DNA of 64,000 bases, taken from assembly GCF_037203765.1 (NCBI RefSeq), contig NZ_JBBCAS010000008.1, positions 124,001-188,000 on the forward strand, read 5' to 3'. Positions within the stretch are counted from its first letter, which is position 1. Every line of letters starts with the position of its first letter. The notes beneath the pieces were generated by a model. That model did no database searches. It saw only the letters and a program-made list of their open reading frames with translations, and was not told where the DNA came from. This document shows, in pieces, positions 51,217 through 61,195 of this stretch. The DNA is from Sediminicola sp037203765 (GTDB taxonomy: Bacteria; Bacteroidota; Bacteroidia; Flavobacteriales; Flavobacteriaceae). Position numbers and translations under genes: made by a program.

Positions 51217-53718
51217 TTAGTTAATAGTTGTAGTTCGCAATCTCAGGGCATTGGCAATCACAGATACCGAGCTAAAACTCATTGCCGCAGCGGCTATCAT
51301 TGGAGATAATAAAACTCCAAAAACCGGAAACAGTACTCCGGCCGCTATGGGTACACCTAGGGTGTTATAGATCAATGCAAAAAATAAATTTTGTTTGATG
51401 TTTTTCATCACCTTATCACTCAGGTTTCTCGCTTTGACTATTCCGTTTAAATCTCCTTTTACCAGAGTTATCCCTGCACTTTCAATGGCCACATCCGTAC
51501 CTGTGCCCATGGCAATACCTACATCACTTTTTGCCAATGCCGGGGCATCGTTGATTCCATCTCCGGCCATGGCCACCACCTTACCACTTTTTTGAAGTCG
51601 CTCCACTTCTTTCAATTTGTCCTCCGGCAACATGGAAGCCTTAAAATCTGCCAGGTTCAATTCATGTGCTACTGCTTGGGCAGTTTCGTGATTATCTCCT
51701 GTTAACATGATCACCCCTATGCCTTTTGCCTGCAATTCTTTGATAGCTGTGGCGCTGGTCTGTTTTATTTTGTCACCAATCACGATATAGCCAACACCTT
51801 CTTTATCTATGGAAAGATAAGAGACTGTTTTGCCCTGCTTTTGATGGAACATGGCTTTATCCCTCATGTTCTGGGGAATCACCGCACCGGCATACTCCAT
51901 CATTTTATCATTGCCCAGTGCCACCTTTTTTCCACGAACGATTCCTTCAACGCCTTTCCCAATAACAGCATTAAACCCTTCTGTTTCGAAAAATTCAACA
52001 CCTTGATCTTTACCATAAGCAACTGTAGCCTCCGCCAAGGGGTGCTCACTATATTGATTTATGGAAATAATATGTTGAAGTACTTCCTTATTGGAATATT
52101 TGTCACTTGTAGCACCGACCGTTTCTACGGTAGGTTTGCCTTCTGTTAAAGTTCCTGTCTTATCCACGATCAGGACATTTACTTTGGCCATCTTCTCCAA
52201 GGCCTCGGCATTTTTGATCAGCACTCCGTTCTGGGCCCCCTTCCCTACTCCTACCATTACGGACATGGGCGTAGCCAACCCTAAAGCACAGGGACATGCT
52301 ATAATCAATACGGCAATGGCATTTACCAGTGCATACACATAGGCCGGATCTGGTCCCCATATGGCCCATACCACGAACGTAATAAGAGAGATCAAAACAA
52401 CCACCGGAACAAAATATCCTGAAATAGTATCTGCCAGTTTTTGGATTGGGGCCCTGCTTCTACTAGCATCGTTCACCATCTGTATAATTTGCGCTAGTAA
52501 GGTGTCGGACCCGATCTTTTCTGCCTTCATCAAAAAGGACTGGTTACCATTGATTGTTCCACTGCTCAAGGAATCTCCCACCGCCTTATCTACTGGAATG
52601 GGTTCGCCTGTGATCATAGACTCATCAACAGTGGTGCGTCCTTCGGTCACTGAGCCATCCACAGGGATTTTATCCCCTGGCTTAACACGTAGTATATCCC
52701 CCAAGGCGATAGCATCTATGCTAATTTCCTCTTCCTTTCCATCTACTACCCGTATGGCCTTGTTGGGGGCCAATTTCAACAACTCCTTTACGGCAGAATT
52801 GGTCTTGCTATGGGCACGGGCCTCCATTACCTGTCCCATTAACACCAAGGTTAAAATAACCGTTGCTGCTTCAAAATAGATATGTACGGTTCCAGTTTCG
52901 GTCTTGAATTGATCTGGAAAAAAATCTGGAAAGACCAAGCCAAACACGCTAAATAACCATGCCACCCCTGCACCAATACCAATGAGGGTGAACATATTGA
53001 GGTTCCATGTCTTTATAGATCGGTAGGCCCGTTCAAAGAACATCCAAGTGGCATAAAAGACTACGGGGATGGATAACACCAATTGCATCCAATTCCATTT
53101 TTTAAGATCCAAAATCGCGTACAATGGATTATTGGGTACCATTTCTGACATGGCAATCAAAAAAATAGGAAGGGTGAAGCCCACCGCTATCCAGAATTTT
53201 TTCAATAACTTTTTATAATTTTTCTCCTCCTCGGAAAGGTCTGCCTGTAAGGGAACCAAGTCCATCCCACAAATAGGGCATGAACCTGGGCCGTCTTTAT
53301 CAACCTCCGGATGCATAGGACAGGTCCATTGCTCCAATGTTGAGGCGGATAAGTTTTGTTCTTCCACCAAATCCATTCCACATACGGGACAATCACCAGG
53401 TTTGTCATAGGTTTTATCCCCCTCACAATGCATGGGGCAATAATAGATACCCGTACCTTTTCCTTTGGGCACTTTTTGTTTGGTCATGGCAGATTTCGAA
53501 GTTTCCCCTGGAAGATGTATGGTGTAGTGTCCCCCGGCTTTTTCCAAGGCAGTTTTAAAAGAATCCATTGGAATATGCGAATCCATTTCAATAACGGCCT
53601 CTGCTTTTTCCAGATCAACGGAAGCACTGACCACGCCGTCCACTTTTTGCAAAGTATTTTCGACATGAGTACGACACCCATTGCAGGTCATTCCATGAAT
53701 TTGATAGGTATGTTTCAT
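51217..53718 (-). CDS. copA: copper-translocating P1B-type ATPase
   Basis: 833 residues. N-terminal HMA domain with GMTCNGC (Cys11, Cys14), then two YHYS heavy-metal-binding modules (YYCPMHCEGD...CPVCGMDL and WTCPMHPEVD...CPICGMDL, residues about 95-165), then the P1B core: GEPIPVD actuator, the transmembrane CPC (ACPCALGLATP), phosphorylation site DKTGTLTEGKP, TGDN and GDGINDAPALAKSDVG. It exports Cu(I) from the cytoplasm. The symbol is by function; CopA/ActP names vary. It is in the copper operon between the DUF3347 lipoprotein and the PepSY gene. Confidence 0.95.
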   Translation of the reverse strand: MKHTYQIHGMTCNGCRTHVENTLQKVDGVVSASVDLEKAEAVIEMDSHIPMDSFKTALEKAGGHYTIHLPGETSKSAMTKQKVPKGKGTGIYYCPMHCEGDKTYDKPGDCPVCGMDLVEEQNLSASTLEQWTCPMHPEVDKDGPGSCPICGMDLVPLQADLSEEEKNYKKLLKKFWIAVGFTLPIFLIAMSEMVPNNPLYAILDLKKWNWMQLVLSIPVVFYATWMFFERAYRSIKTWNLNMFTLIGIGAGVAWLFSVFGLVFPDFFPDQFKTETGTVHIYFEAATVILTLVLMGQVMEARAHSKTNSAVKELLKLAPNKAIRVVDGKEEEISIDAIALGDILRVKPGDKIPVDGSVTEGRTTVDESMITGEPIPVDKAVGDSLSSGTINGNQSFLMKAEKIGSDTLLAQIIQMVNDASRSRAPIQKLADTISGYFVPVVVLISLITFVVWAIWGPDPAYVYALVNAIAVLIIACPCALGLATPMSVMVGVGKGAQNGVLIKNAEALEKMAKVNVLIVDKTGTLTEGKPTVETVGATSDKYSNKEVLQHIISINQYSEHPLAEATVAYGKDQGVEFFETEGFNAVIGKGVEGIVRGKKVALGNDKMMEYAGAVIPQNMRDKAMFHQKQGKTVSYLSIDKEGVGYIVIGDKIKQTSATAIKELQAKGIGVIMLTGDNHETAQAVAHELNLADFKASMLPEDKLKEVERLQKSGKVVAMAGDGINDAPALAKSDVGIAMGTGTDVAIESAGITLVKGDLNGIVKARNLSDKVMKNIKQNLFFALIYNTLGVPIAAGVLFPVFGVLLSPMIAAAAMSFSSVSVIANALRLRTTTIN

Positions 53719-53804
53719 TTGATGCTTGTCGTTAAATACATGTTCGTTTTACCAATTTGATCCTCTTACTACTAAAGATACTTTGATTACTACATATTTC
53801 ATTG

Positions 53805-54362
53805 CTATTGGATGGTTTCCTTAACCGCCCCACAAGTCAACATCATATCTCCATAATATGGATTTCTAATCTCTGAAACCTCTGAAAACCAATATCCTCC
53901 CGTATTATTGAAGGCCATTGGGCAAAACTGCTTATAAATGGTTCCTTGGGCCAACTGATCCTTAAATAGTTGTTCCGCTTTGGACGTTAACGTGGCAAAC
54001 AACTCCCTTTGTTTTCCAATATCTTCGCTGTTGGCCATTTCTTGAGCAACCCCCTTGAATTCCATTTCGTTTTCATCCAGGTTCTCTGCCAGCTTTTTTG
54101 CAGCGGTTTTTGTTCCCTCAACATCTGTCTTGGTCAATGCAGTTTTTATAGCCAAGTAGCCATTAAAAATTTTTCCGGTAGCATCATCTTTAAAGGAAAC
54201 CATGGCTGTAGCATCTTCTTTGATTTCTGTCACTGCCGAGGCTTCTGGTGTTATAGGTTCCTTTTTCTTTTCCTCCCCACATGCGGTCATCACCAATAGG
54301 GTTAATCCTGCGAAAATTGCGTAATTACTTTGTTTCTTTTTCTTTAACATATTGTACTTCAT
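53805..54362 (-). CDS. DUF3347 lipoprotein
   Basis: 185 residues. Lipobox MTAC with a following EEKKKE linker. The mature part is the DUF3347 domain, ending CPMAFNNTGGYWFS and NPYYGDMMLTCGAVKET; the Cys, Met and His-poor set suggests Cu(I) binding. The same domain forms the C-terminus of the CusB-type adaptor in this operon (48569-50326). It likely passes periplasmic copper to the efflux pump. Start at 54362 or the Met at 54350 are both possible. Confidence 0.88.
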   Translation of the reverse strand: MKYNMLKKKKQSNYAIFAGLTLLVMTACGEEKKKEPITPEASAVTEIKEDATAMVSFKDDATGKIFNGYLAIKTALTKTDVEGTKTAAKKLAENLDENEMEFKGVAQEMANSEDIGKQRELFATLTSKAEQLFKDQLAQGTIYKQFCPMAFNNTGGYWFSEVSEIRNPYYGDMMLTCGAVKETIQ

Positions 54363-54401
54363 AATTTTAATTTTACTAGTATAATTGATTCACTTTTTTA
54401 T

Positions 54402-55634
54402 CTATTCGTTATTGCCCAAATAATTGATAAGGGCCGATTCCATATAATAATTCTTTACGGCTTCAATTTGATTCATTTGAATTTTAAGCTGTAACTCTTG
54501 GATTTCCAAAACATCATTAAAATTAATGGTGCCCGTTTCGTAATTTTTGATCAAAATTTCCTCCGCATCTTTAGCCTGTCTATAATTCTTCTCTTGGATA
54601 TTATATTTGATACGGGCCGATTCCCTAGATGATATTGCTTTGCTCAAAAGCGTTTTCAGTTTGTTTTTCTGATTCATTTTCTGGGCACTGATTTCTTCTT
54701 GCCGCAAGCTGTTCTGTACGGTCCTGGACTTAAACTTTGAATTGAATATCGGAATGGAAACAGTTACCATGGGCATAATGATGTCTTTCCCGTTATCACT
54801 AAAAGTCATGTCATTTCGTTCCGCAACCGGGATATAATCCAATCCAAAACCAAGGTCAGGATTTGTCTCTTTACGGTTCAATATTTCTGATTGGGTTACG
54901 GATTCATAGAGCCTGTCGTATTTCAGTAATTCAGGGTGCAGTTGAACATCCCATGTCAGATCCTTATGTTCCTCGATCACAGATAAGTTATCCGCCAAAT
55001 CAATTTGCAGTTCCTCTTCCCTGTTCAATAGGTTGTTAAAAAGACTTTCTTCGGATACATAGTCCAGCACCAGAACATCCTTTTGGGCCAGCAATTCATT
55101 TTGTCTTATTTGCAAACGCAAAACGTCCACAGCCGAGGCATTTCCGACTTCCACGGAGGTCAAAGCCAATTTTTCATACGTTTTGAGGAGGACTATATTT
55201 TCTTCCAGCAGCTCTTGCTGTTTTTTGATCGCATACAATCTGTAATACGATTGGGATACCGATAGTCTTAGTTTGCGTTTGATAATGACCATGTCCAGGT
55301 AATCCACTTCGGATAAGGCCGAGATATAATTTTCCCTTGCCGTTATGGAACCGAACCAGGGCACCATTTGCTTGACCGAAAACCTTGCTTTCTGCGCTCC
55401 CGTCCTGGTCTCTGGCTCACTCACAAACAACCCAGCGCTCACTTCCGTATTTCCCAAAGTATTCGCCTCATTTATCTTCTCTTTGGAAATGTTGTACCGC
55501 AGTACAAAAGCCTGTAATTCTGGATTATTGTTCTCTGCCTGCTCCAAGAAACTTTCCAAAGTTTGCCCCTGTGACAAATGGACACAAAGTATTGAAAAAA
55601 ACAGCGATATAATATGTACCTTATTGAATTTCAT
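54402..55634 (-). CDS. TolC-family outer-membrane efflux channel (CusC-like)
   Basis: 410 residues. A signal peptide (ending HLSQGQ) precedes long coiled-coil helices typical of the OEP fold: ESFLEQAENNNPELQAF, LSVSQSYYRLYAIKKQQELLEENIVLLKTYEKLALTSVEVGNASAVDVLRLQIRQNELLAQK, GTINFNDVLEIQELQLKIQMNQIEAVKNYYMESALINYLGNNE. It provides the outer-membrane duct for the CusA pump. It starts 5 bases after the cusA stop and ends 39 bases before the DUF3347 gene. Confidence 0.93.
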   Translation of the reverse strand: MKFNKVHIISLFFSILCVHLSQGQTLESFLEQAENNNPELQAFVLRYNISKEKINEANTLGNTEVSAGLFVSEPETRTGAQKARFSVKQMVPWFGSITARENYISALSEVDYLDMVIIKRKLRLSVSQSYYRLYAIKKQQELLEENIVLLKTYEKLALTSVEVGNASAVDVLRLQIRQNELLAQKDVLVLDYVSEESLFNNLLNREEELQIDLADNLSVIEEHKDLTWDVQLHPELLKYDRLYESVTQSEILNRKETNPDLGFGLDYIPVAERNDMTFSDNGKDIIMPMVTVSIPIFNSKFKSRTVQNSLRQEEISAQKMNQKNKLKTLLSKAISSRESARIKYNIQEKNYRQAKDAEEILIKNYETGTINFNDVLEIQELQLKIQMNQIEAVKNYYMESALINYLGNNE

Positions 55635-55639
55635 CTGTC

Positions 55640-58600
55640 TTAAATTGTAGCTTGATTTTGCAGCAACTTTGCTGATTTTCTATTAGAAATTTCTTGTCGC
55701 CAACTAAAAAGTACCGGTACAATGAAATATGAGGTTATATCTATGATCATTCCCCCGAAAATAGGAATTGCCATAGGAATCATGATATCGCTTCCCTTGC
55801 CCGTGGATGTCAATACCGGCAGGAGTGCCAAGATGGTGGTCACCGTGGTCATCAAACAGGGACGAATTCGTTTTTGGGCCGCTTCCAAAGTAGCTGCTCT
55901 TATTTCTTTAATGGTCGACGGATTTTCTTTTTCGAAGGTCTGGGTCAAATAGGTTGCCATGACTACCCCGTCATCTGTAGCAATTCCGAATAGGGCAATA
56001 AATCCCACCCATACAGCTACACTGAGATTAATTGTTTTCATATTGAACAAGTCCCGTAGGTTTTCCCCGAAAAAATCGAAGTTGAAAAACCAATCTTGGC
56101 CGTACAACCACAGCATAATAAATCCGCCTGCGAAAGCTACAGTGATTCCTGTAAAGACCATTAAAGATGTAGTAACCGATCGGAATTGGAAATATAGGAT
56201 CAGAAATATAATCACTAAAGCCAGAGGCACCACAATGGACAATGTTTTTTCAGCCCTTAACTGGTTTTCATAGGTCCCTGTAAAACGATAACTGATGCCC
56301 TTGGGAACTATCAATTCTCCTGCGGCTATCTTTTGCTCAATAAGGGCTTGGGCGTTCTCTACGACATTGACCTCGGCAAAACCGTCCAATTTATCAAATA
56401 GCACATAACCCACAAGAAAAGTATCCTCACTTTTAATGACTTGCGGCCCTTTTTCATATCGTATTGTTACCAATTCGCTCAAAGGAACCTGTGCCCCACT
56501 GGCAACTGGCACATAGATATTCTTGAGATCCTCAGGGTTTTCACGTAATTCCCTGGGATAGCGTACCCGCACCCCATATCGTTCCCTCCCCTCTACAGTT
56601 TGTGTCAGGGACATTCCCCCAACGGCGACTTCCAGTACGCGCTGTACATCCTCGATCAAAATGCCATATCGTGCCAACTGATCTCGGTTGATATCAATCA
56701 GTAGATAAGGCTTTCCCACGATCCTATCGGCAAAAACGGCCTCATCCTTTACCCCTTCAGCTTCTTTAAGGATGCTCTCCAATTGGAGACCAAAAGCCTC
56801 GATCTGCTTTAAGTCCTGTCCCTTTACTTTGATACCCATAGGCGCTCGCATTCCTGTCTGTAACATTACCAACCTGGTCTCGATTGGCTGTAGTTTGGGC
56901 GCAGAAGTAACTCCTGGCAGTCGCGTTACCTTGACAATTTCGTTCCAGATATCGTCTGGAGATTGGATTTCAGGTCGCCAATTACGGTAGTATTCCCCAG
57001 AGGAATCAGGAACTAGGTTTTCTGAAGTCACCTCATAAAATGCTACAGCACCCGCAGTGTTGGTGTTTTCAGTTCTTTCTTTTACCAAATTTGGATTAAC
57101 CACATATCCTCCATCTTTGGTTAGGAAACGCTCTTCATTGTCAACTTTAAAGCGTTGCCGTTTCCCATCCTTATTCAATAGGTATTCAGGTTTATATTGA
57201 ATGATGTTTTCATACATGGATAAGGGAGCGGGATCCAAGGCTGATTCTGTTCTTCCTGCTTTCCCCACAACAGTTTGCACTTCCGGAATACTGGCCACGG
57301 CCATATCCAATTGTTGCAGGACACGTTTGTTCTCAGCAACACCAGAATGGGGAAGTGAGGTGGGCATCAAAAGAAACGTTCCTTCATTAAGGGCCGGCAT
57401 AAATTCTTTTCCGGTATTTCTCATTACCCAAATCCCAAAAATCAAAACGGAGATAGGAATCAATAAAAAGAGTAGCCTATTCTGTAAGGCCCATGCAAGT
57501 ATTCTGGAATAATATTGTTGAAAAACATAGAATACTCCCAACAATCCAAAACAAATCACCCCTACAAAAAGAAAGTTCATGAAAATGCTCCGATCAAAAC
57601 CAAGAGGTCGCCAATATGCGGATAAAAGGATTACTATGGCCAGTACTGAGATGATGATATTGATAAGATTGCCCCTTTTATCTGTGACAAAATCTTTTAA
57701 AAGCAGGACTCCCACTATTCCAAATGCAATTAAAAGTAAACCGAGCCAAAATCCCATAATAATGGCTCCCAATCCCACCGCGATTAATGCCACATTGATG
57801 ATATATCTAAAGTTGATTTTATAGTTCCTCTTTCTAAATAAATAAGCTGCAAAAGGGGGAATCAAAAACAAGGCGATAATTATTGATGCAGTCAATGCCA
57901 TGGTTTTGGTAAATGCCAACGGCCTAAATAGTTTCCCTTCGGCACCTAACAATGTGAATACAGGGAGAAAGCTAATGATAGTGGTCATCACTGCAGTGAA
58001 GATTGCTCCTGAAACCTCAGCTGTGGCATTGTAAACTATGGCGTCCATGGATAGTTTCCCCTTATCCTCATCGATATGGCGAATAATATTTTCCGCGAGT
58101 ATTACGCCAACGTCCACCATGGTACCTATAGCTATTGCTATTCCTGAAAGTGCCACAATATTGGCATCCACCCCAAAAAGTTTCATGGCTATGAACACCA
58201 TCAATACGGCCACGGGCAGCAAGCCAGAAATAAGTATGGAAGCCCTGAGGTTGAAAACCATTACAATAATGACCAAAATTGTGATCAATATTTCCATGGT
58301 CAATGCCTCATTAAGGGTTCCCAGCGTTTCTTGGATGAGTTCTGTACGATCGTAAAAAGGCACAATGGTCAATTGGGAAGTACGCCCATCGCTTAATTTC
58401 TTTGACGGTAGTCCTGCACTAAGCTCTCCAATTTTTTTCTTAACATTATTGATGACCTCCAGCGGGTTGGCACCATACCTGGCAACGACGACCCCACCCG
58501 CGACTTCGGCTCCTTCTTTATCTAAAATACCTCTTCGCACAGCGGGCCCCAATGATACATTGGCTATATCCTTGATTCTTATGGCGGTATAATCATTAGA

Positions 58601-59401
58601 ACTTACCACCGCATTCTTTATATCGTCCAAGGATTTAATATAGCCCAAGCCTCTTACCAAGTATTCTGCCTGGTTAATTTCCAATGTTTGAGCCCCTATA
58701 TCGCGGTTGCTCTGTTTCACGGCCTTGACAACTTCCTGAAGCCCAATGTTGTATTGCTTCATCAGCTCAGGCTTCACATCAATTTGATATTCCTGGACAT
58801 AACCTCCAATAGAGGCCACTTCAGATACCCCGCTTGCAGAAGAAAGGGCAAATTTCACATAGTAATCCTGGACACTTCGCAATTCCTGAAGGTCCCATCC
58901 TCCGGTTACCTCTCCATTTTCATCCCTTCCCTCGAGGGTGTACCAAAATATTTGTCCCAAGCCTGTAGCATCAGGACCCAGGGAAGGATTTACACCTTCA
59001 GGCAGCAGGTTGTTGGGTAGGGAATTCAGTTTTTCCAGGATACGGCTTCGGCTCCAATAGAACTCAATATCTTCCTCAAAGATGATATAGATGCTCGAAA
59101 ATCCAAACATGGATGAACTTCTAATGGTCTTCACCCCTGGGATTCCCAATAAAGAGGTTGTGAGCGGGTAGGTAATCTGGTCCTCAATATCTTGGGGGGA
59201 ACGTCCTTCCCATTTTGTGAAAACAATCTGTTGGTTTTCTCCAATATCCGGAATGGCATCCACGGCAACAGGGTCATTGGGCAAAAAACCAATATCCCAA
59301 TTGAAAGGCGCATTGATCGTTCCCCATCCCAAAAAAAGGACGAGCAACAATACGGCTACAAGTTTGTTATCGATAAAAAATTTGATGCTTTTGTTCAGCA
59401 T
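55640..59401 (-). CDS. cusA: CusA/CzcA-type heavy-metal RND efflux pump
   Basis: 1253 residues, longer than E. coli CusA (about 1047). N-terminal AVDAIPDIGENQQIVFTKWEGRSPQDIEDQITYPLTT and RSSSMFGFSSIYIIFEED, the helix pair with VDVGVILAENIIRH, and ATDDGVVMATYLTQTFEKENP with the C-terminal FSWRQE are the HME-RND family motifs. The extra length lies mainly around residues 530-610, with more hydrophobic helices (LLIAFGIVGVLLLKD, NLINIIISVLAIVILL). The pump exports Cu(I)/Ag(I) or another cation; the rest of the cluster favours copper. Long form is common in Bacteroidota. Confidence 0.93.
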   Translation of the reverse strand: MLNKSIKFFIDNKLVAVLLLVLFLGWGTINAPFNWDIGFLPNDPVAVDAIPDIGENQQIVFTKWEGRSPQDIEDQITYPLTTSLLGIPGVKTIRSSSMFGFSSIYIIFEEDIEFYWSRSRILEKLNSLPNNLLPEGVNPSLGPDATGLGQIFWYTLEGRDENGEVTGGWDLQELRSVQDYYVKFALSSASGVSEVASIGGYVQEYQIDVKPELMKQYNIGLQEVVKAVKQSNRDIGAQTLEINQAEYLVRGLGYIKSLDDIKNAVVSSNDYTAIRIKDIANVSLGPAVRRGILDKEGAEVAGGVVVARYGANPLEVINNVKKKIGELSAGLPSKKLSDGRTSQLTIVPFYDRTELIQETLGTLNEALTMEILITILVIIVMVFNLRASILISGLLPVAVLMVFIAMKLFGVDANIVALSGIAIAIGTMVDVGVILAENIIRHIDEDKGKLSMDAIVYNATAEVSGAIFTAVMTTIISFLPVFTLLGAEGKLFRPLAFTKTMALTASIIIALFLIPPFAAYLFRKRNYKINFRYIINVALIAVGLGAIIMGFWLGLLLIAFGIVGVLLLKDFVTDKRGNLINIIISVLAIVILLSAYWRPLGFDRSIFMNFLFVGVICFGLLGVFYVFQQYYSRILAWALQNRLLFLLIPISVLIFGIWVMRNTGKEFMPALNEGTFLLMPTSLPHSGVAENKRVLQQLDMAVASIPEVQTVVGKAGRTESALDPAPLSMYENIIQYKPEYLLNKDGKRQRFKVDNEERFLTKDGGYVVNPNLVKERTENTNTAGAVAFYEVTSENLVPDSSGEYYRNWRPEIQSPDDIWNEIVKVTRLPGVTSAPKLQPIETRLVMLQTGMRAPMGIKVKGQDLKQIEAFGLQLESILKEAEGVKDEAVFADRIVGKPYLLIDINRDQLARYGILIEDVQRVLEVAVGGMSLTQTVEGRERYGVRVRYPRELRENPEDLKNIYVPVASGAQVPLSELVTIRYEKGPQVIKSEDTFLVGYVLFDKLDGFAEVNVVENAQALIEQKIAAGELIVPKGISYRFTGTYENQLRAEKTLSIVVPLALVIIFLILYFQFRSVTTSLMVFTGITVAFAGGFIMLWLYGQDWFFNFDFFGENLRDLFNMKTINLSVAVWVGFIALFGIATDDGVVMATYLTQTFEKENPSTIKEIRAATLEAAQKRIRPCLMTTVTTILALLPVLTSTGKGSDIMIPMAIPIFGGMIIDITSYFIVPVLFSWRQEISNRKSAKLLQNQATI

Positions 59402-59499
59402 AGGAATTTGATATAAAAATTTAGCAATTGAAATATCCCAGTGTTACATACTAGGAATTTAGCCACTATGGTAACAGGGCTGTTCTTCTAAATTTTAAA

Positions 59500-59916
59500 T
59501 CAAATAAGAAACTGTTGGTCAAGAATAATGACATCTTGGACCAATAAGGGAGGTGGGTATTCAGCATTGGGGGGAGCTATTTTGTTGAGCTCCTGAAATA
59601 ATTCAATATAATTTGAAATGAAAGTGGCAATGAAATAATGGTTTCCGAATGAAATATTTTCCAAATTTATTTTCCAATCATCCTGGCCTTGCTGTACTAA
59701 ATTGAAGTCGCTACAACAACCCATGTCCATATCCATCTGATCACCCATGGTGGTATTCATGGTTGCCATGCCACAGGTCTTTGCGCTTTTGTATAGCCCA
59801 AAATCAACTAGCTGTTTCCCACAAAAATGCATATCTACCGTAAAAGAAAGGGTAGAGAACAGCACTAAAAATGCCATTGCAAATGATAATATGTGACGAA
59901 TTTTAGCTTTCATCAT
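59500..59916 (-). CDS. HYC_CC_PP family small metal-associated protein
   Basis: 138 residues from the Met at 59916 (or 59913). A signal peptide (ILSFAMAFLVLFSTLSF) leads to the three family signatures: H-x-C in DMHFCGKQL, CC in DMGCCSD, and paired Pro in APPNAEYPPPLL. A Met-rich segment (MATMNTTMGDQMDMDMG) fits copper binding. The family accompanies heavy-metal efflux genes in Bacteroidota, function not defined. The minus-strand TAACTTTG box (59929-59922) ends 5 bases before the ATG, so the longer frame from 59943 cannot be the start and the message is nearly leaderless. Confidence 0.85.
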   Translation of the reverse strand: MMKAKIRHILSFAMAFLVLFSTLSFTVDMHFCGKQLVDFGLYKSAKTCGMATMNTTMGDQMDMDMGCCSDFNLVQQGQDDWKINLENISFGNHYFIATFISNYIELFQELNKIAPPNAEYPPPLLVQDVIILDQQFLI

Positions 59917-59921
59917 TGCCA

Positions 59922-59929
59922 CAAAGTTA
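59922..59929 (-). promoter_or_regulatory. -7 box TAACTTTG of the copper operon
   Basis: Full match to TAnnTTTG on the minus strand, 5 bases before the ATG of the first copper gene. No -33 TTTG at the usual distance was found, so an activator may be needed. Confidence 0.55.
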
Positions 59930-60078
59930 CAAAAATTTAACATTTACGGCTTTGGTTAACAAAAGTTTAAATCCGAAACGGCACAAAATAAAATGTAATG
60001 CACCCATAACCGTAGGAATACGCTTCCCTTTTTCTTAAAAAATGATTTTTCAAATCAACCTATATCATTTAACAGCAC

Positions 60079-60120
60079 TTACCTACCACTCACCTACAGT
60101 AAATTGCCATTCACCTACAG
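60079..60120 (+). promoter_or_regulatory. ACCTAC direct repeats upstream of the H-NOX phosphorelay
   Basis: ACCTAC occurs at 60081-60086, 60092-60097 and 60113-60118, in direct orientation. The last two are part of the identical 10-mer TCACCTACAG, 21 bases apart; the first is 11 bases before the second. One- and two-turn spacing is typical of a response-regulator operator. The repeats lie 56-95 bases before the first ATG. Confidence 0.5.
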
Positions 60121-60175
60121 GTAACCGATTCATAAATCCATATATTGGATATTTAAAAGTTAATAAACCAGAATC

Positions 60176-60577
60176 ATGAATATTCTTTTTATTGAGGACG
60201 ATACCATTGAAACCATGAAACTCCATAGAACGGTTTCCAAGCTTCCATCCAAACATCAGATCACCGAGGCAAAGAATGGGGAAGAGGCATTACGGATCTT
60301 ACGATCTGGAAACAATTTGCCCAACATCATATTGTTAGACCTCAATATGCCGAGGATGAGCGGTTTGGAGTTTCTAAAAATCCTGAAGGATGACGACACG
60401 TTTAAATACCTGCCCACCATAATTCTTACAACATCAGAAAATAGGACCGATTTATTGGAATGCTACAGGATAGGGATTGCCGGATATGTTATAAAACCAC
60501 TGAAATATGAGGATTATGAATATCGTTTAAAGCAGGTATTTCAGTATTGGGAAATCAATGAACTAGTGAAAGCCTAA
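60176..60577 (+). CDS. single-domain response regulator (receiver only)
   Basis: 133 residues, the whole length a receiver domain: acidic pair in FIEDDTIETMK, phospho-acceptor Asp in NIILLDLNMPRMSG (about residue 56), Thr/Ser in TIILTTSENRT and Lys in GYVIKPLKYED. No DNA-binding output domain. It is the first gene of the phosphorelay and can act as a phosphate sink or carry the signal between kinase and HPt. The H-NOX gene starts 75 bases later. Confidence 0.92.
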   Translation: MNILFIEDDTIETMKLHRTVSKLPSKHQITEAKNGEEALRILRSGNNLPNIILLDLNMPRMSGLEFLKILKDDDTFKYLPTIILTTSENRTDLLECYRIGIAGYVIKPLKYEDYEYRLKQVFQYWEINELVKA

Positions 60578-60652
60578 CAAAAATAGCCGTTTCACAACAA
60601 TATTTTCCTTCAAAAAGGCTAATTCCCTACCTTCCTAACACAATTATAATTT

Positions 60653-61195
60653 ATGAAAGGTATTGTTTTTACAGAGTTTCTAGAAATGGTGGAAGCCAAA
60701 TTTGGTTTGGAGGTAGTGGATGACATCATTGAAAAATCCAGTTTGCCCTCCGAAGGGATCTATACCTCAGTGGGAACCTATGACTTTAATGAAATGGTGA
60801 GTTTGATTACCCAGTTGAGCGAAAGAATTTCTGTACCGGCAGGGGACCTCATTTATACTTTTGGACTATATCTATTTGAAAGTTTGGGTCGGGCACACCC
60901 AGAAGTAATCAAAAGCTACAATTCCCCAATAGGACTGTTATATTCCATTGAGGACCATATCCATGTCCATGTAAAAAAACTATACCCAGATGCAGAACTT
61001 CCCACATTTAAAATTTTAGATAAAACAGACACCTCAATTTCAATGATCTATTCCTCTTCAAGGGGACTTTATAGGTTGGCCCATGGGCTTATGGAAAAAT
61101 GCTTTGTCCATTTTAACAGCAGTGCCGTTATTGCTTACGAACTCTTGAACAATAATGGTACAGAAGTAAAATTTGATATCACCCAAAATGGATAG
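60653..61195 (+). CDS. H-NOX haem nitric-oxide-binding sensor
   Basis: 180 residues, stand-alone H-NOX. Proximal haem His is likely His104 in IEDHIHVHVKKLYPDAELPTF, and the haem propionate motif YxSxR is present as YSSSR (133-137). MKGIVFTEFLEMVEAKFGLEVVDDIIE is the typical N-terminus. Such proteins bind NO (and often CO) and inhibit a partner histidine kinase. The PAS kinase gene starts inside its last codons (ATGGATAG overlap), a strong sign that the two work together. Confidence 0.95.
   Translation: MKGIVFTEFLEMVEAKFGLEVVDDIIEKSSLPSEGIYTSVGTYDFNEMVSLITQLSERISVPAGDLIYTFGLYLFESLGRAHPEVIKSYNSPIGLLYSIEDHIHVHVKKLYPDAELPTFKILDKTDTSISMIYSSSRGLYRLAHGLMEKCFVHFNSSAVIAYELLNNNGTEVKFDITQNG

Noticed and set aside
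52361..52879. 172-codon + strand frame
   Set aside because: Antisense to the copper ATPase core, whose motifs are unbroken; low-complexity Ser/Thr composition typical of a shadow frame.
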